From Polyodon spathula (Eukaryota; Chordata; Actinopteri; Acipenseriformes; Polyodontidae), in NCBI RefSeq assembly GCF_017654505.1, contig NC_054537.1:78220118-78284117 (forward strand): DNA of 64,000 nucleotides, given 5' to 3'. Position numbers and translations under genes: made by a program. Numbering within the stretch: the first letter of the stretch is position 1; each line of letters begins with the position of its first letter. The notes under the pieces were generated by a model. It was not told the origin of the DNA, made no database searches, and saw nothing but the letters and a program-made list of their open reading frames with translations. This document shows, one piece after another, positions 49,720-63,151 of this stretch.

Positions 49720-52700
49720 TAAAAAATGGGGCTGCACTTAGGAAAAACAAAGACAATCTGCGCTTTCTTTCTTGAGCAGCTGCCGCCAGCTACTTTTAAT
49801 GGAACTGCAAAAGTAGAAACTGGCAGCACAAGGTATGTGTTCGTTTTTACAGATGGCAATGCAGACAAGTTGGTAATTGAAAAGGAAGTCGGGTATTTGA
49901 GTTGTTTGACAGGGACAGCCTATTACATTGCTTTCCTGTGTAATTGACACTTGAACTGATTGAAGAAATATTTCCCCCCTGAATAGACCCTTATTTGTAT
50001 CTAAATTGCATCATTATTCCTAAGGAAACTCATAATTTTAAGTTCTCTTGTAAAGTAACCCTTTTAAAAAACAAACAAGAGGAAATTGAATATTCCTTGT
50101 CTCCCTCCTTGACGTGGCCCCATTTTAAATCTCATAAACACACAATTATACTTTGCACTTTTTTTTTTTTTTTTAAAAGTGGCTTTGCACTGTTGCTTTG
50201 AAACCTAAGTGCTTACAGTCTCCAAGTGCTGGGTCTTGGTGGTGTAGCAGGCAAATTCACTTTCCTGCTTTTGAACTTCCAAGTTTTGTGGTCACAACTT
50301 AGTGCTCTGTGGTTATCAGTCCACATCACAAACCCACCACTCAATTCTCACTTGATCGAAGGCCCAGGACTAGTGTGCAGTATAAAGCAATGAGGGGAAC
50401 AACACATTCCAAACTATTTCTCTGATATGGATTTATTTTTTAAATATAACAGACTTTCAGACATACCATGATCCAGTATTATTAAGGTCTGTATGTAAGT
50501 GTCTGATGTTGTTATGGACTGTCACTTTCAATTTCTGAAACAGTTATTTTAATATCACATATGTAGCCAACAAAAATACCTTGATGTACTTAGAAGCAGA
50601 ACAAGATAGCTCAAATGATTTGCTGATATTTAAAAACTTACAGATGAAAGTTTTTTCTTTTTTTTAATCTCCACCCTTTATAATTTTCAACTGCAACATT
50701 TATTTTGGCTGACTTTCCTTCACAGCCCTTTTAAAATAGATACTTATATTGTCATCAATTTCAATTAAGTCTTTGTGTTGCAAAAGCAAAAACTGAAATG
50801 CACTGAATTACACATAAATCGGAATATATTCTGAAAATGGATACTGTGTTTAACTCAATAACAATGACATATCAAGTTGCCACACCATTCTCTCATGTAT
50901 GTGATAATGACCCAGTCTTGGCATCAATTCCCTTTTTCCTCATAAGTTTGTGCTAAATTCATTTGAAAAGGGGTTCCTGAAATATTTGCTCAAGCACAGT
51001 CATATGTCATTCCTGATAAATGTGTTAAAAAATAAATTTATTTGTGTGGCTTTAATGTCAAAATCAGGTTCATGATTAAAGTTATGCTAATTATCTGTAA
51101 GAATGATTCCACCATTTGTATGTCATCTGGTTACTTTTAACTAATTTCAAACCACTATGTATTTATCTCTTTCAAATTGACTGGCTTAGTTTGGAAATTT
51201 GATGGAAGTTAATTTTCATGTTTTGTGTTCAAGTTAAAATCCAATTAAATTAAAATTGGCAGAGTATACTGTATAATGTTATACTTTGAGCAAAGTAAAT
51301 AGGATTTCAGAGTTCCAAATGCGTAGAATCTGTTGGAAACCACAATATCCAAGTTGTTTTATTTAATCTATTTATTTTTCTCATTAAGCTTACAAATAAA
51401 TTACTTTTTGATTGGAATGAATACAGTATTTACTTTTGGAAATACTTAACAGAATACACTATACGATTCCATATGAATGTAGGCATTAAATTCCCTAGTT
51501 AAAAAAAAAAAAAAACAACCAAAAAGAAAAAAAAAAAACGAAAAGCATTGTTGTTGAACTGATCATATCAACAGTGAAAACCCAAGAGTAAACAAAAATG
51601 CAAAATAATTGTTAACAGATTTATGAAAAAATAGATTCTCAATGCTTTTTTCTCAAACTTATTACATTTTAGTTTTAGAATAATAACTGGTGTTTTATTT
51701 TTACTTGTAGTTCAAGAACTCTCTTGTCAGTAGTTTCTTTGATATATGTTTATTGTACTAGCTTAAGTGTTGCAAAATGTACACAGGCCTTTGGTACTTT
51801 GGTAGGTCAATTTATCAGGTGCAAAATAATAGGATGTCTGTAGTGGCAATGAATTAACAGAATCAAGGCAGTATTGTTCAGCCCCATTTTATATATTATT
51901 TTTACAATCAAAAGAGAAATCGAACAAAGGTACACAACACCAGGTCAGGCTTTGAAATGCACAAAATTTTTACAAAAATTATTTATTCGTTCTCTCCTAC
52001 ACCCCTAGTACATTCCAATTAAATTCTACAGCCTCCACACTTTCATTTACACAGTGGCAGCCCTAAGATTGCAAATTGAAGGTTTACAATCAGTTATCCT
52101 GAACATCAGTATAAAATATCACAGGTTTGTGCAATATGCAGTAAATATAAGATTCATTTAAGAAAGCCTCTTGCAGGGATCTTGCCGTTAAAAATTAACA
52201 GAATTTACAAAATAAGTTCATGAAGAAAATTTTGAGTTTACTCAATCACCCAATGAAATATAACCAGTCGTAATGATATTATGTTCCTGGTTGAAAAGGG
52301 CAATTGTCAGACTGACTGCATTTGCTGATAGCTCACTAAAAACACTTCCCCAATCTCATTAATTTATTGCAGTCATTTCAAATTTGTATGGCCGTGCAGG
52401 CTACCATCTCTCATTTCTTTCTTTCCATTCATTTTCCTTGTGTCAATGATTAATGGCTGATGTCGAATGTTAGAGTGAGCAGGCATCAGCAAATGCAAGA
52501 TCATAATTAGTTAGCTGACGAGGGCCTCCGACAGCACTTGCATCAGGATGGAAAAACTACCCTATAGGGAACTGGCTGCTCACCAGGACCTTTTTAGTGA
52601 TACATCGTGAAACACCCTATGAATCAAATGTCCTTTCATTGCCAAGAAAGTGCTCTGGTCTTGAAGCCAAAATTACGGCTGCAGAAAGCTTTCCATTCCA

Positions 52701-53090
52701 AATGTATCACAGTACAATTATAACCATTGTATTTTTCTGGCACAAGTGCGTCCCTCCTACACAACAGTCTACAGTTAAAATAAATTGCCTGCATTGTATA
52801 AAGCCTAACATATATGACTTAGTGAGCATTTCAATATTCCAATGTAATATATGTTGTATTCAGATTTGTCATTAATTGCTAAAAGGTTCATAAAAGTTAT
52901 CATTCTTCAATATTTCACTCTGCTCTATAAGAACTAGGATCTTGTCAAATAATAAATTACATTTTTAAACCTGTAACATTGTAAATACACTTAATCTAAA
53001 CTGATTCACAGCCCACAGTTTGGATTATGTACTTATGGCATATATAAAGTGTGTATAAATTACATGGTTAACTAAATGTGCAGGAAATAT
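49720..53090. other. Intronic stretch, mostly unique sequence
   Basis: No exon or element recognised. A-rich runs occur at 51500-51540. The part around 52330-52600 is free of simple repeats and of balanced composition; it may be conserved non-coding sequence, but this is only an impression. Confidence 0.5.
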
Positions 53091-53490
53091 AGTCTAGCTT
53101 CATTATAACGAACCCCCCTGGGACCTGGAGAAATGTTCATTATATCAGGTTGTTCGCTATAATAGGGTTTGACAATTTACTGTATCAGAATAATGAATAA
53201 ACGCCCAAATTGAAGAGATGATGAAATGGAAAAAAAAGTACACTTACATGCTGAATACAGTAATTAATTGCACTTTCTCTTGAAAAACATATCCGGCGTG
53301 GATTGTTTCATATTTTTCTGCTTTTCTCAATGCATGCTGTTTCAATCTTGTTACCGCCTCACGCCAGATCGTTGTATCCGGGTAGATTTTGTCAGAGTGA
53401 TCGTTCCAATAGGGCTAATTTCTGTTGAAAAAAATGGTTCATGCTGCTTGGATCGTTAAAAAAGGTGTTTGTTATAGTGAAGTTAGACTA
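53091..53490. mobile_element. pogo/Tigger-like MITE
   Basis: Inverted ends of about 23 bases: AGTCTAGCTTCATTATAACG on the left and AGTCTAACTTCACTATAACA read inward from the right, in TA-rich flanks. The interior repeats the GTTCGCTATAA theme seen in Tigger-type MITEs and has no coding capacity. Confidence 0.7.
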
Positions 53491-53750
53491 TATATAATCT
53501 TTTACAAATAAGAGAAACCATATCTGCCTGTTGATGTAGTACAGACAATGTAGTTGAAAGTTCAGAAAGTGAAGTCTATTTCATGTAAAAAAAACACTGT
53601 GATATCTCGTAAAGCTCATCAATCACTCTAAGGTTAATTAGAATGAAAATCAGTGGTGTTCTATTAATCACAATTGAACCTGACCTTGTTATGGGCAATG
53701 CTATTAAACCATCAGCATTGCCAACTTTGGAGACAATACCCTGCTGTTGA

Positions 53751-55417
<1,667 letters not shown>

Positions 55418-55421
55418 TTAA

Positions 55422-56219
55422 CCCTTTGCAGTCCTTTGTCGGACCAGGTCCAACATTACAATTTTTTCTTCCCCGTCCAATGTTGGACCCTGTGCAATAT
55501 CATCAAAAAAACATAAAGCATGGGTCTAGTTGTTTTTTTCTCCTGAAAAAGCTGAGAAAACCTTTCAATGGCCGAGTGAGACCGATAGGAGCCGAATGAA
55601 ACCGGGAAAAAGAGCGTATCTCATAGCCCCGTCCACTACAGAGATAACACAGACATAACAACGGAGGTAGCTGCTTCTGAATCCATCGCTCAAAGAATAT
55701 CACAGACATTTGCAGAGCTTTTTGGAGATGTTATAGTAATAAAATAATGACTTGGATTGCATTATTGAGGAGTTTGGTGATAAAACGAGTGATCAGGAGA
55801 GCATTTATCAGTATGCACATCTATTAAGAGGTATGTGAAAAATACAATGAGTAAAGGGTGGGGCTTGGCTGGAGATGCAGTACTGATGTCGTTTTGCCAT
55901 GCAATGCGTTTTAAACCTGTTTTACTCTGAAAAAAAAATCTTTTAAACAGCGCGTGTGAAAATAAGTTGGACCTGACTATACCTCTTATGTCTGTGTGGT
56001 GCAGCTGCTAGGGCTATTGCTCACACGCCCCCTTTTTCCGTTTCATTTGGCTTCTATTGGTCTCACTCGGCCATTGAATGGTTTTCTTGACTTTTTCCAG
56101 AGAAAAAATGACTATAGACCTGTGCTTTGTCTTTTCGATGATGTTGGACAGGGTCCAACACTGGACGGGAAAGGGAAAATTGTAATGTCAGACCTGGTCT
56201 GACATTGGACCGCAAAGGG
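55422..56219. mobile_element. piggyBac-type MITE, complete
   Basis: A 798-bp element flanked by TTAA on both sides (55418-55421 and 56220-56223). Its inverted ends run about 70 bp, starting CCCTTTGCAGTCC on the left and CCCTTTGCGGTCC read inward from the right. Within each end are short palindromes built on GGACC/GGTCC. The interior has no transposase. A deleted relative lies at 46528-46868. Confidence 0.88.
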
Positions 56220-56479
56220 TTAAGGATCTCAAATCAATCATGATTGCTTACTTTAGAACTCATAACAGTTCCAGTAGCCTCAGTAGATATTGCCACTAGT
56301 GATTAATCACCACTTGGTTCAGTCCTGTGCTTGCACTGTGAAATTCCCTTTCTGCACCGAGCATCAGCACCGCAAAAAAAAGAAAAAAAAAATGCACAGA
56401 GCTCTGTCTTCGGCACCAAGTGCACAGCCATGCTGTTTCATGATTGCACTGTTTACAAGGCTAAGCTGCTTAGTGCAGA

Positions 56480-57250
56480 TGGTCATGACAAGTGTGCACT
56501 TGTCTAGGGCCAGAGCACGCCAAGGCAGCTCTAGAGGATGGGGCAGACTGCCAACTTTGTGCTAAATACACAAAATGTACTCTAGAGAGTTGAGCTCGTC
56601 GTTCAAGGAACCTCTCCCTCACCCCGGCACAGAGCTCCTCAGTGCCCCAGAGGAAGCCTGCTTTGCCTCGCAGCAAGCAGTGCACCAAAATAACTGAGAG
56701 ACCCAGATCATCTTCCACCTCCTCTTCCTCCTCCTATTCACCACCTAGGAGTGCTAAGAAAACATCGCTCTCACAGCCCTGATCGCATCAGCAGGAGGTT
56801 ACTGGGTAACTACAACAGCATCCTAGTGGCATATCAAGCGCAACTAGTTGGGTCCTTTGCAGACCTAGATTCCTTTGTCCAACAACTGTCTGAGCTCCGC
56901 TTCATATCCAGAACTCCACTGGTAGCTGAACGCAGGCAGTTGTGGCTGGACGCACCTGTCGCACCCGGACACACCTTAGTCCTGCAGTGGATGACATGCT
57001 GCAATGCTCCCATCGCGCAAGAGTGTCTACCTTGGAGTTGATGCGTCTTCTTCCCAAACGCCCAACTCCAGTGCGCAAGCAGGGTCAACAGCAGCAATGG
57101 CAATCTGGGCACCAATGGCGCCCCAAATTCCAGGCTCCATAGGGTCAGGCCCGTCCTTTCCCCTCTGCTGCTGTGGGAACACCAGGCCCCTCTAACCAAA
57201 TATTTAGAGGAGGCCGGCGTAAACCCAGGAACGTCGCACCAAAGCAACAT
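56480..57250 (+). pseudogene. DIRS-type Gag-like remnant
   Basis: The + strand encodes, in broken frames, a cysteine/histidine-containing segment CLGPEHAKAALEDGADCQLC (about 56499-56560), which is a conserved feature of vertebrate DIRS first open frames, followed by Ser-rich sequence and a segment ending in Gln/Arg-rich residues. Multiple frame changes and stops are present (for example TGA after CTLES). The function in DIRS elements is nucleic-acid packaging. Confidence 0.6.
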
Positions 57251-58088
57251 CCACAGGCTGCGTCACAGAAGAATCAGACCTAATGGTTGGCTGTCTCAGG
57301 CCCAGGGCCCTCTTACAAGGGACCACCTGGAACACTGGGATACGTGCACCACAGGTACCTGGGTGCTCAACACTGTCAAACATGGCTACGCCCTTCAATT
57401 CCAACATGTCCCTCCATTCCAGACTGTGATAAAAACAGTCACAGACCCACAGGCCACTTCTGTGGTGGCTCAGGATGTAGCATCTCTATTAGAAGCAGGC
57501 GATTCGCATTGTTGACCTGTCAGACACCAACAGTGGGTTCTATTCGAAGTACTTTCTCGTGCCAAAGTGGGCTGGAAGCCTAAAACCGATCCTCGATCCT
57601 CAAATTAAACTTATTATGCAACTGCTGTTGTGACCCACTAGGCCAGGCGTACGAGTTTTGTGTCCTGCCATTCGGCCTCTCTCTAGCTCCTTGTGTCTTT
57701 ACGAAGTGCCTGGAAGCAATATTGGCCCCGCTGACTCAAAGGCATCAGTGTCCTCAACCTGGACGACTGGCTCATCTGCAGCATGTCTCCAGAGCAAGCA
57801 CGGCTTCACACAGACATGGTATCCGGTCACCTGTGCCTCTTAGGTCTGGCGGTGAACAATGTGAAGAGCCAAGTGACTTATTTTCAGACAGCCTCCTACC
57901 TGGGAGTGCGTCTAAACTTAGAGACAATGTTGGCCACTCTGTCGGATGGCAGAGTAATCAGAATTAATGCTTGCCTAAAGTTTTTCCAGCTCAGCAGCAA
58001 ACTGACAGTGGTGTTATTCCAGAGGCTCCTAGTCCTGATGGCAACAACCTCTCAGATCCTCCCCCTGGGCTTGTTACACATGCGCCCC

Positions 58089-58718
58089 TGTCACAAAGAC
58101 GGACAAGTGAGCGGCGTCAGAACCAGGAAGGAATGAAATATACAAAGACGATGATGTGAAATGATGAAGACGCCTGTTGGCGCCGGTTTAATACAAAATA
58201 AAAGGTTTAAACAAACACGAAAACACAGGACACGGCACTCTACGCCAAAATAAATAGACAAACAAAAACAGACTACACTTGACAAAACGGTGCACGGACA
58301 GACACTGACAAACACGGTGAGCAGATACTTTCTGTTATTATTATTATTATTATTACTACTATACTTATCCTCCGTCTCCAATCCCGTTCTCCGCTCACCG
58401 AACACCAAACCCCCAGTATGTGACAACGTGCATCTATATATACTATTGTGCTGGGATTCAATTACCAATTAATTATTCACTTGAATCCCAGCACGTGAAT
58501 TAATAAAGTGCAATTCCCCGTGCTCACATATTACTACATTTTACTTGCACGTGAAGTGCTGTGCAATCCTCGTGCCTAAATACACATATACATTTTTAAA
58601 CACTCGTGTTACACAGACCCGTTTATATCCCGTGTACCAATGTCTATACACCAACATTTAAACACACCACATGCAACACATAACAGATAATATACACAGG
58701 GGCGGGCACTTTGTTACA
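58089..58718 (-). mobile_element. Solo LTR, minus orientation, nested in the DIRS element
   Basis: A 630-bp element flanked by an exact 5-bp duplication GCCCC (58084-58088 and 58719-58723). On the minus strand it runs from TGTAACAAAG to CTTTGTGACA, LTR-type TG...CA termini with a 10-base inverted terminus. On that strand TATATATA (58442-58435) precedes ATTAAA (58192-58187) by about 245 bases, the promoter-to-polyadenylation order of an LTR. There is no internal region or second LTR. It shares family with the element at 10887-11451. Superfamily assignment (Gypsy-like) is inference. Confidence 0.8.
58333..58360. repeat. (TTA)n microsatellite within the solo LTR
   Basis: Eight or so TTA units inside the nested LTR. 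Confidence 0.9.
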
Positions 58719-59380
58719 GCCCCTTACAAGCCTGGTTCAACGACCAGGTCCCTGTACTCTCTCTGAACCATCACCAACTGTTGACAGTGTCCTGTCACTG
58801 TCTGCAGGCTTTCTCCTGGTGGAAACACCCGGGTCGACTACAACTAGGTGCGCCGGTAGGCAGTGTCATCAGGAGAGAGGTGATCACAACGGACGCATTC
58901 AACTTAGGTTGGGGTGGCGTTTGGCAGAGCAGAGGAGTGCAGGGATTATGGCAACCCCCCTAGAAGGGACGTCACATCAATATGTTGGAGCTGCAGGCAG
59001 TTTTTTGGAGTAGATAAGAGGGAGACGTGTTGATCTGGATGGACAACACATCAGAGGTGGCCTAATGGTTAATATTTCCCATTTGAAAGGGAATGTTGGG
59101 TTATTGTCATAACGCTGGTTCCCTGAAATACAATTGTTAACCATTACATTCTAGGTCGCTGTGGCTTAGTTGCAATTACATATAAAAGAAAATTGTGTCT
59201 TTTGTCCTGTGACTCGGCTTCTTATAGGCTCGGGGACCCTCAGCCATGTCACAGGCTCTGACGAGCAGCGTTGGTATAGTTGTCAGGTTCGGGTGCTCTT
59301 AAAGAGACATCACCCATTTGTAATGGTTAATATTTCTATTTCAGGGAACCAGGTTTATGATACTAACCCAATGTTTTATA

Positions 59381-59994
59381 GTAATCATAGCAGGATACAA
59401 ATTTCAGTTTCATTCTTCTTACTAAATTACCGTTACAGGCATCTTAAAGATTTTATGCAATAATTAAAGTAAAAGAGTTTATTAATTATTTTCACTTTAA
59501 AGTTTATTAAAACACAATAAATAATTAAATAAATATGTATTGCGAAAACATACTTAAACTCTTAAACTTGCATCCACAAGATTATTTATTAAAATGCTTC
59601 TAAAACCAATTTATCAGTATAGTTTTACTTATTTGTTACATCTCAATCTCCTAGTTTTAGTAAATCAAAAAACCTGAGATTTGTCAAATAAGTTAATAAG
59701 TCAAATGTATTATATAGTTTTTCAATTCACTTTTAGAATAAGGAAATTATGAATTTCTATTTATTTAAATGTTATATGGTTCATGATAACAATTAATATC
59801 ATGGTATCGCACTTCTTAAGCCTTTATAGGAAGAAAAATGTATATTGGCTTTCAGACAAACATTCTTAATTAATAGATAAGAATCGGCTTAGTTTGTTTA
59901 GAGATGACAGGCAGGTCAGCACAGCAGGTAGTCTCAACTAAAATCTTTGACCCTCTGTTACTAAGGAGACACCCTCTGATACTAATGACATAGT

Positions 59995-60053
<59 letters not shown>

Positions 60054-60514
60054 GTGATTGTACAACAGGCTCGACCAACTAAAATTGTGTTTTATAAGGA
60101 AAATTACTGAATACATTCTTTGTTACATCAAAATGAAACACCATGGATTTCTCGGATAACAGAAGCTAATATGCATACAGTAGTGTTGTGCTTCTCAGTA
60201 CTTGGTTGAGGCTTCAGAAGAATTCTAGGTGCTGCAGGAAGCAGAGCTAGTGTTTCAGTAGAGGGCACTCTTCTCCTATTGCTCAGTGACCCAGCAGGTT
60301 TTAAGGGGAATCTGTGCTGTTGGATATGTAATCCTATAGATGAAATGTTAAACAAAGGTCCAGTTTATATTATTTACTAATGTACTTTTAGTTGGTGTCT
60401 TACAATTTTATCAAATGGAATTAGAATAACGCTATTATCTTTGGGCAAAAAAAGAAAGACTTGTCACTTATTGATTTTGTTTCAATATTGTTTGTTTGCC
60501 CTATTCCTCTCTAG
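59381..60514. other. End of TRPS1 last intron
   Basis: AT-rich sequence with an (AT)n tract at 59996-60050, then a pyrimidine-rich acceptor region before 60515. No other feature is recognised. Confidence 0.6.
59996..60050. repeat. (AT)n microsatellite
   Basis: About 27 AT units. Confidence 0.95.
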
Positions 60515-61558
60515 ACACCAAGGCCTCTGAACATTATAAAGCAAAACAATGGTGAGCAGATCATCCGAAGACGCACCAGAAAGCGCCTTAACCCTGACAC
60601 ACTTCCTTCGGAGCAGCTGAACAAGCAGCAGAGGGTAAACAGTGACGAGCAAGTGAATGGGAGCCCCCTGGAGAGGCGGCCAGAGGAACATCCACCAGAA
60701 GTGCACCAGCAAGAGCTGCAGCAGACTAACGTGAGCAAGCTTGAGGCATACAGCTCGGTAACCAAGCCCCACCCCACTCCTCAGGCTTTACTAGTCAGCC
60801 AAACTCTGGAGATCCACAAAAGGATGCAGATACACTTAAAAAGCCCCCAGGAAAGCAGTGGAGATGGTTCAACTGCAGCAGAGGGGAAGGGAAGCTCAGA
60901 GAGAGGGAGCCCCATTGAAAAATATATGAGACCCTCAAAAAATGCCAATTATTCTCCACCTGGAAGCCCAATTGAAAAATACCAGTATCCTCTGTTTGGA
61001 CTTCCATTTATACATAATGACTTGCAGAGCGAAGCTGATTGGCTGAGGTTCTGGACTAAGTACAAGATGTCTGTTCCTGGGAATGCACATTACTTGAGCC
61101 ATGTCCCTGGCTTACCAAATCCTTGCCAAAGCTTTGTGCCTTATCCCACATTCAGCCTCCCTCAACATTTTTCAGCCATCGGATCAGACAATGACATTCC
61201 TTTGGATCTGGCAGTTAAGCATTCCAGGCCGGACCCAACTACGAATGGAACCACCAAGGAGAAGAGTACCGTGCCAATAAATGCAAAGGACGAGGGTCCA
61301 GTGAATGTCAAAAAAACTGAAAAGGTTGACAGAAGCACTCAAGATGAACTGTCAACAAAATGTGTTCACTGTGGCATTGTCTTTCTCGATGAAGTGATGT
61401 ATGCTTTGCATATGAGTTGCCATGGCGACAGTGGGCCCTTTCAGTGCAACATATGCCATCACTTGTGTGCAGACAAGTATGACTTCACAACTCACATACA
61501 GAGAGGCCTGCATAGGAATATTGCACAGGTAGAGAAGAATGGAAAACCTAAAGAATAA
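60515..61558 (+). CDS. trps1: TRPS1, terminal coding exon with NLS and Ikaros-type zinc fingers
   Basis: This is the last TRPS1 exon, 347 codons plus TAA at 61556-61558. The acceptor is CTCTCTAG ending at 60514 and the frame continues in phase 0 from the GATA exon. In order: linker TPRPLNII; a basic cluster RRRTRKR at exon residues 18-24 (60566-60586) that corresponds to the nuclear localisation signal defined in human TRPS1; a Ser/Pro-rich region with GSPIEKY occurring twice; PLDLA at 61199-61213, which resembles a CtBP-binding motif; and two C2H2 fingers of Ikaros type. Finger 1 (61361-61423) is C-X2-C-X12-H-X3-H and finger 2 (61445-61513) is C-X2-C-X12-H-X5-H. In the human protein this C-terminal double finger lies in the repression domain and mediates protein contacts rather than DNA binding. 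The exon is intact and matches tetrapod TRPS1 in length. Long minus-strand open frames over it are shadows. Confidence 0.97.
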   Translation, partial: TPRPLNIIKQNNGEQIIRRRTRKRLNPDTLPSEQLNKQQRVNSDEQVNGSPLERRPEEHPPEVHQQELQQTNVSKLEAYSSVTKPHPTPQALLVSQTLEIHKRMQIHLKSPQESSGDGSTAAEGKGSSERGSPIEKYMRPSKNANYSPPGSPIEKYQYPLFGLPFIHNDLQSEADWLRFWTKYKMSVPGNAHYLSHVPGLPNPCQSFVPYPTFSLPQHFSAIGSDNDIPLDLAVKHSRPDPTTNGTTKEKSTVPINAKDEGPVNVKKTEKVDRSTQDELSTKCVHCGIVFLDEVMYALHMSCHGDSGPFQCNICHHLCADKYDFTTHIQRGLHRNIAQVEKNGKPKE

Positions 61559-62387
61559 AAATAGCACTTCTTAGCACAAAAAAGAATAATGTTTGTAAAA
61601 AGCTAAGCAGAAGTTTGTACTGTCTTAACAGTACGCATAGCAACCTAGTGACATTTAACATGTAAAGGTGTTTATTTTAAAGCTAAAGCTATTTGCTATT
61701 TACACATATTGTAATAAATAATTAAAACATGTTTTTTAAGGATATCTTATTTTAGGAAAATATAGGTACATGACCATTCATAATTTTTTTATGAGATGTT
61801 ATCTTAGGCTAGGCAATCCAGCAAAGAAGGTACCTCTGCAATTAATTAAACAATATCTGACACAAGTAAATCCTATAACAATTTTATTATTAATTCACAT
61901 TCACCTTACATTGTCAAGTACAGTACAAGGTGGATACTGTAATATTGTAAATGCAATTTAAGCCTGAAAAATGTCATGGCTACTAAAAATGACCATTGCA
62001 AAAAACCCCTCAGGGAATACACTGAACTGAGTAAAAGACACCGTTTCATTTAGGAGTTATTTTTTTCTGGTGAAGGTAAACAGTTTAGTATGTGTATTTT
62101 TTATTTCAGTTGCAGAGTGTTATTTGTGCAGAGATAACTACTCACACGTTTAAGGCATTACAAGCTGCTGCCTGCATCGCTAGGATATGATCATTTATTT
62201 CATAATTGGGAGAAGAAATAGAATAAAATAGTATTTTTCTAATTGTTATTAATATTAAACATTTTATAATACTGGTGCCTGATATATGGTAAAAAATATT
62301 TTCTACAATGTACTTATGCAACAAAGAATTCACATAATTTGAGTGAGAGCTGGGATTCTGGCTCTGCGTCACTGTTTACATTTGCAA

Positions 62388-62395
62388 ATGTAGCA
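62388..62395 (+). promoter_or_regulatory. Candidate miR-221/222 target site (8-mer)
   Basis: ATGTAGCA is an exact 8-mer match to the seed of miR-221/222 (pairing to nucleotides 2-8 plus the A opposite position 1). It lies 830 bases after the TRPS1 stop. Human TRPS1 is a reported direct target of miR-221/222. Function here is inferred. Confidence 0.45.
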
Positions 62396-63151
62396 AACAA
62401 GGGAATGAAGCAAAGTTTTAATATTTTAGCATTTTTGTTTTTAAATGTTCTTTTTTTCATTGAGATGAGAAATGCTAATATAAAATAGATGCATCTGTTT
62501 GTTTGTTTTTAATGGTTTAAGAAGGAAATACCAATATTTTTCATGCCTAAATACAAAAAAAGGATAGCCCTATTCATTCCAAGCAATGTACCTTTAAAAT
62601 CTTGAACTCTTAAAACATATTGTTATGCTTGTAATGGCATGTATCTTTGCTAATTTTATTTTTTCTCTCTATATTATGTTTCTAATGAAACATCAGAGAG
62701 TGTATTTAATAAGTACTGTCTAAGCTTGAAAGCACCAATATCTTACTGCTTTTTCATCAGCATTGCACATCATCTTTACAGTATAATGCATTAGCTTAGT
62801 CTTAGTATCAGGAACAGTGAGACTATTTCGATGTCACTGTTAATAAATACTATGAGTCACTAAAGATCTTAACCCCTTTATGCACATATTTTGAACATGT
62901 TAAAATCAGGGCTACGTTTTCTACCCATCAAACAAAGATACATCCTACAAACTCAGAGGTATGAAAATACAAATCTATTTCCCTGTAAAATACTTATAGT
63001 GCTGTATATACCCCAGCAAGCTGTGTTGACTGTACCCCTTGACAGTTGACAGTACCCCTTTATCCCATTAAACAAATGTGCCTTCTTAACATTTAATTGG
63101 CTACACTGTTAATTTCCATGAGAGATTCAGTATTTTGTTAAAACAAAGTGT

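Larger units (their letters stand above)
57360..59072 (+). pseudogene. DIRS-type reverse transcriptase/RNase H, broken
   Basis: In order: an N-terminal block with WVLNTVKHGYALQF; GFYSKYFLVPK near 57540 in a shifted frame; FCVLPFGLSLAP near 57660; and the polymerase active-site motif LDDW with the two aspartates at 57762-57767, followed by a frame open to 58088. The 630-bp LTR at 58089-58718 interrupts it at HMRP; after the insertion the RNase H part follows, with TTDAFNLGWGGVWQ near 58886. The last recognisable block is DNTSEVA, at which the coding region ends and terminal-repeat sequence begins. At least one frameshift before the active site, an in-frame stop after WQPP and the insertion make it non-functional. 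Confidence 0.75.
56390..59380 (+). mobile_element. DIRS-like retrotransposon, degraded and incomplete
   Basis: A Gag-like remnant, reverse transcriptase and RNase H of DIRS type occur in order on the + strand, followed by an inverted repeat (59093-59147 against 59320-59374, with TTTCAGGGAACC in the right arm) of the kind found at DIRS termini. The tyrosine recombinase and the 5' terminal repeat are not visible, so the element has lost its right coding part and left end. A 630-bp solo LTR has inserted into the reverse transcriptase/RNase H junction. DIRS elements are found in fish and amphibians but not in mammals or birds. Confidence 0.75.

Noticed and set aside
56834..57250. 138-codon minus-strand frame
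   Set aside because: Antisense to the GC-rich Gag-like region of the DIRS element; the + strand carries the recognisable motifs.
58091..58468. 125-codon minus-strand frame
   Set aside because: Lies wholly inside the solo LTR and includes a TTA microsatellite; LTRs of this type are non-coding.
60482..60772. Minus-strand frames over the terminal TRPS1 exon (also 60511-60777, 60795-61007, 61352-61567)
   Set aside because: Shadows of the conserved + strand coding sequence.
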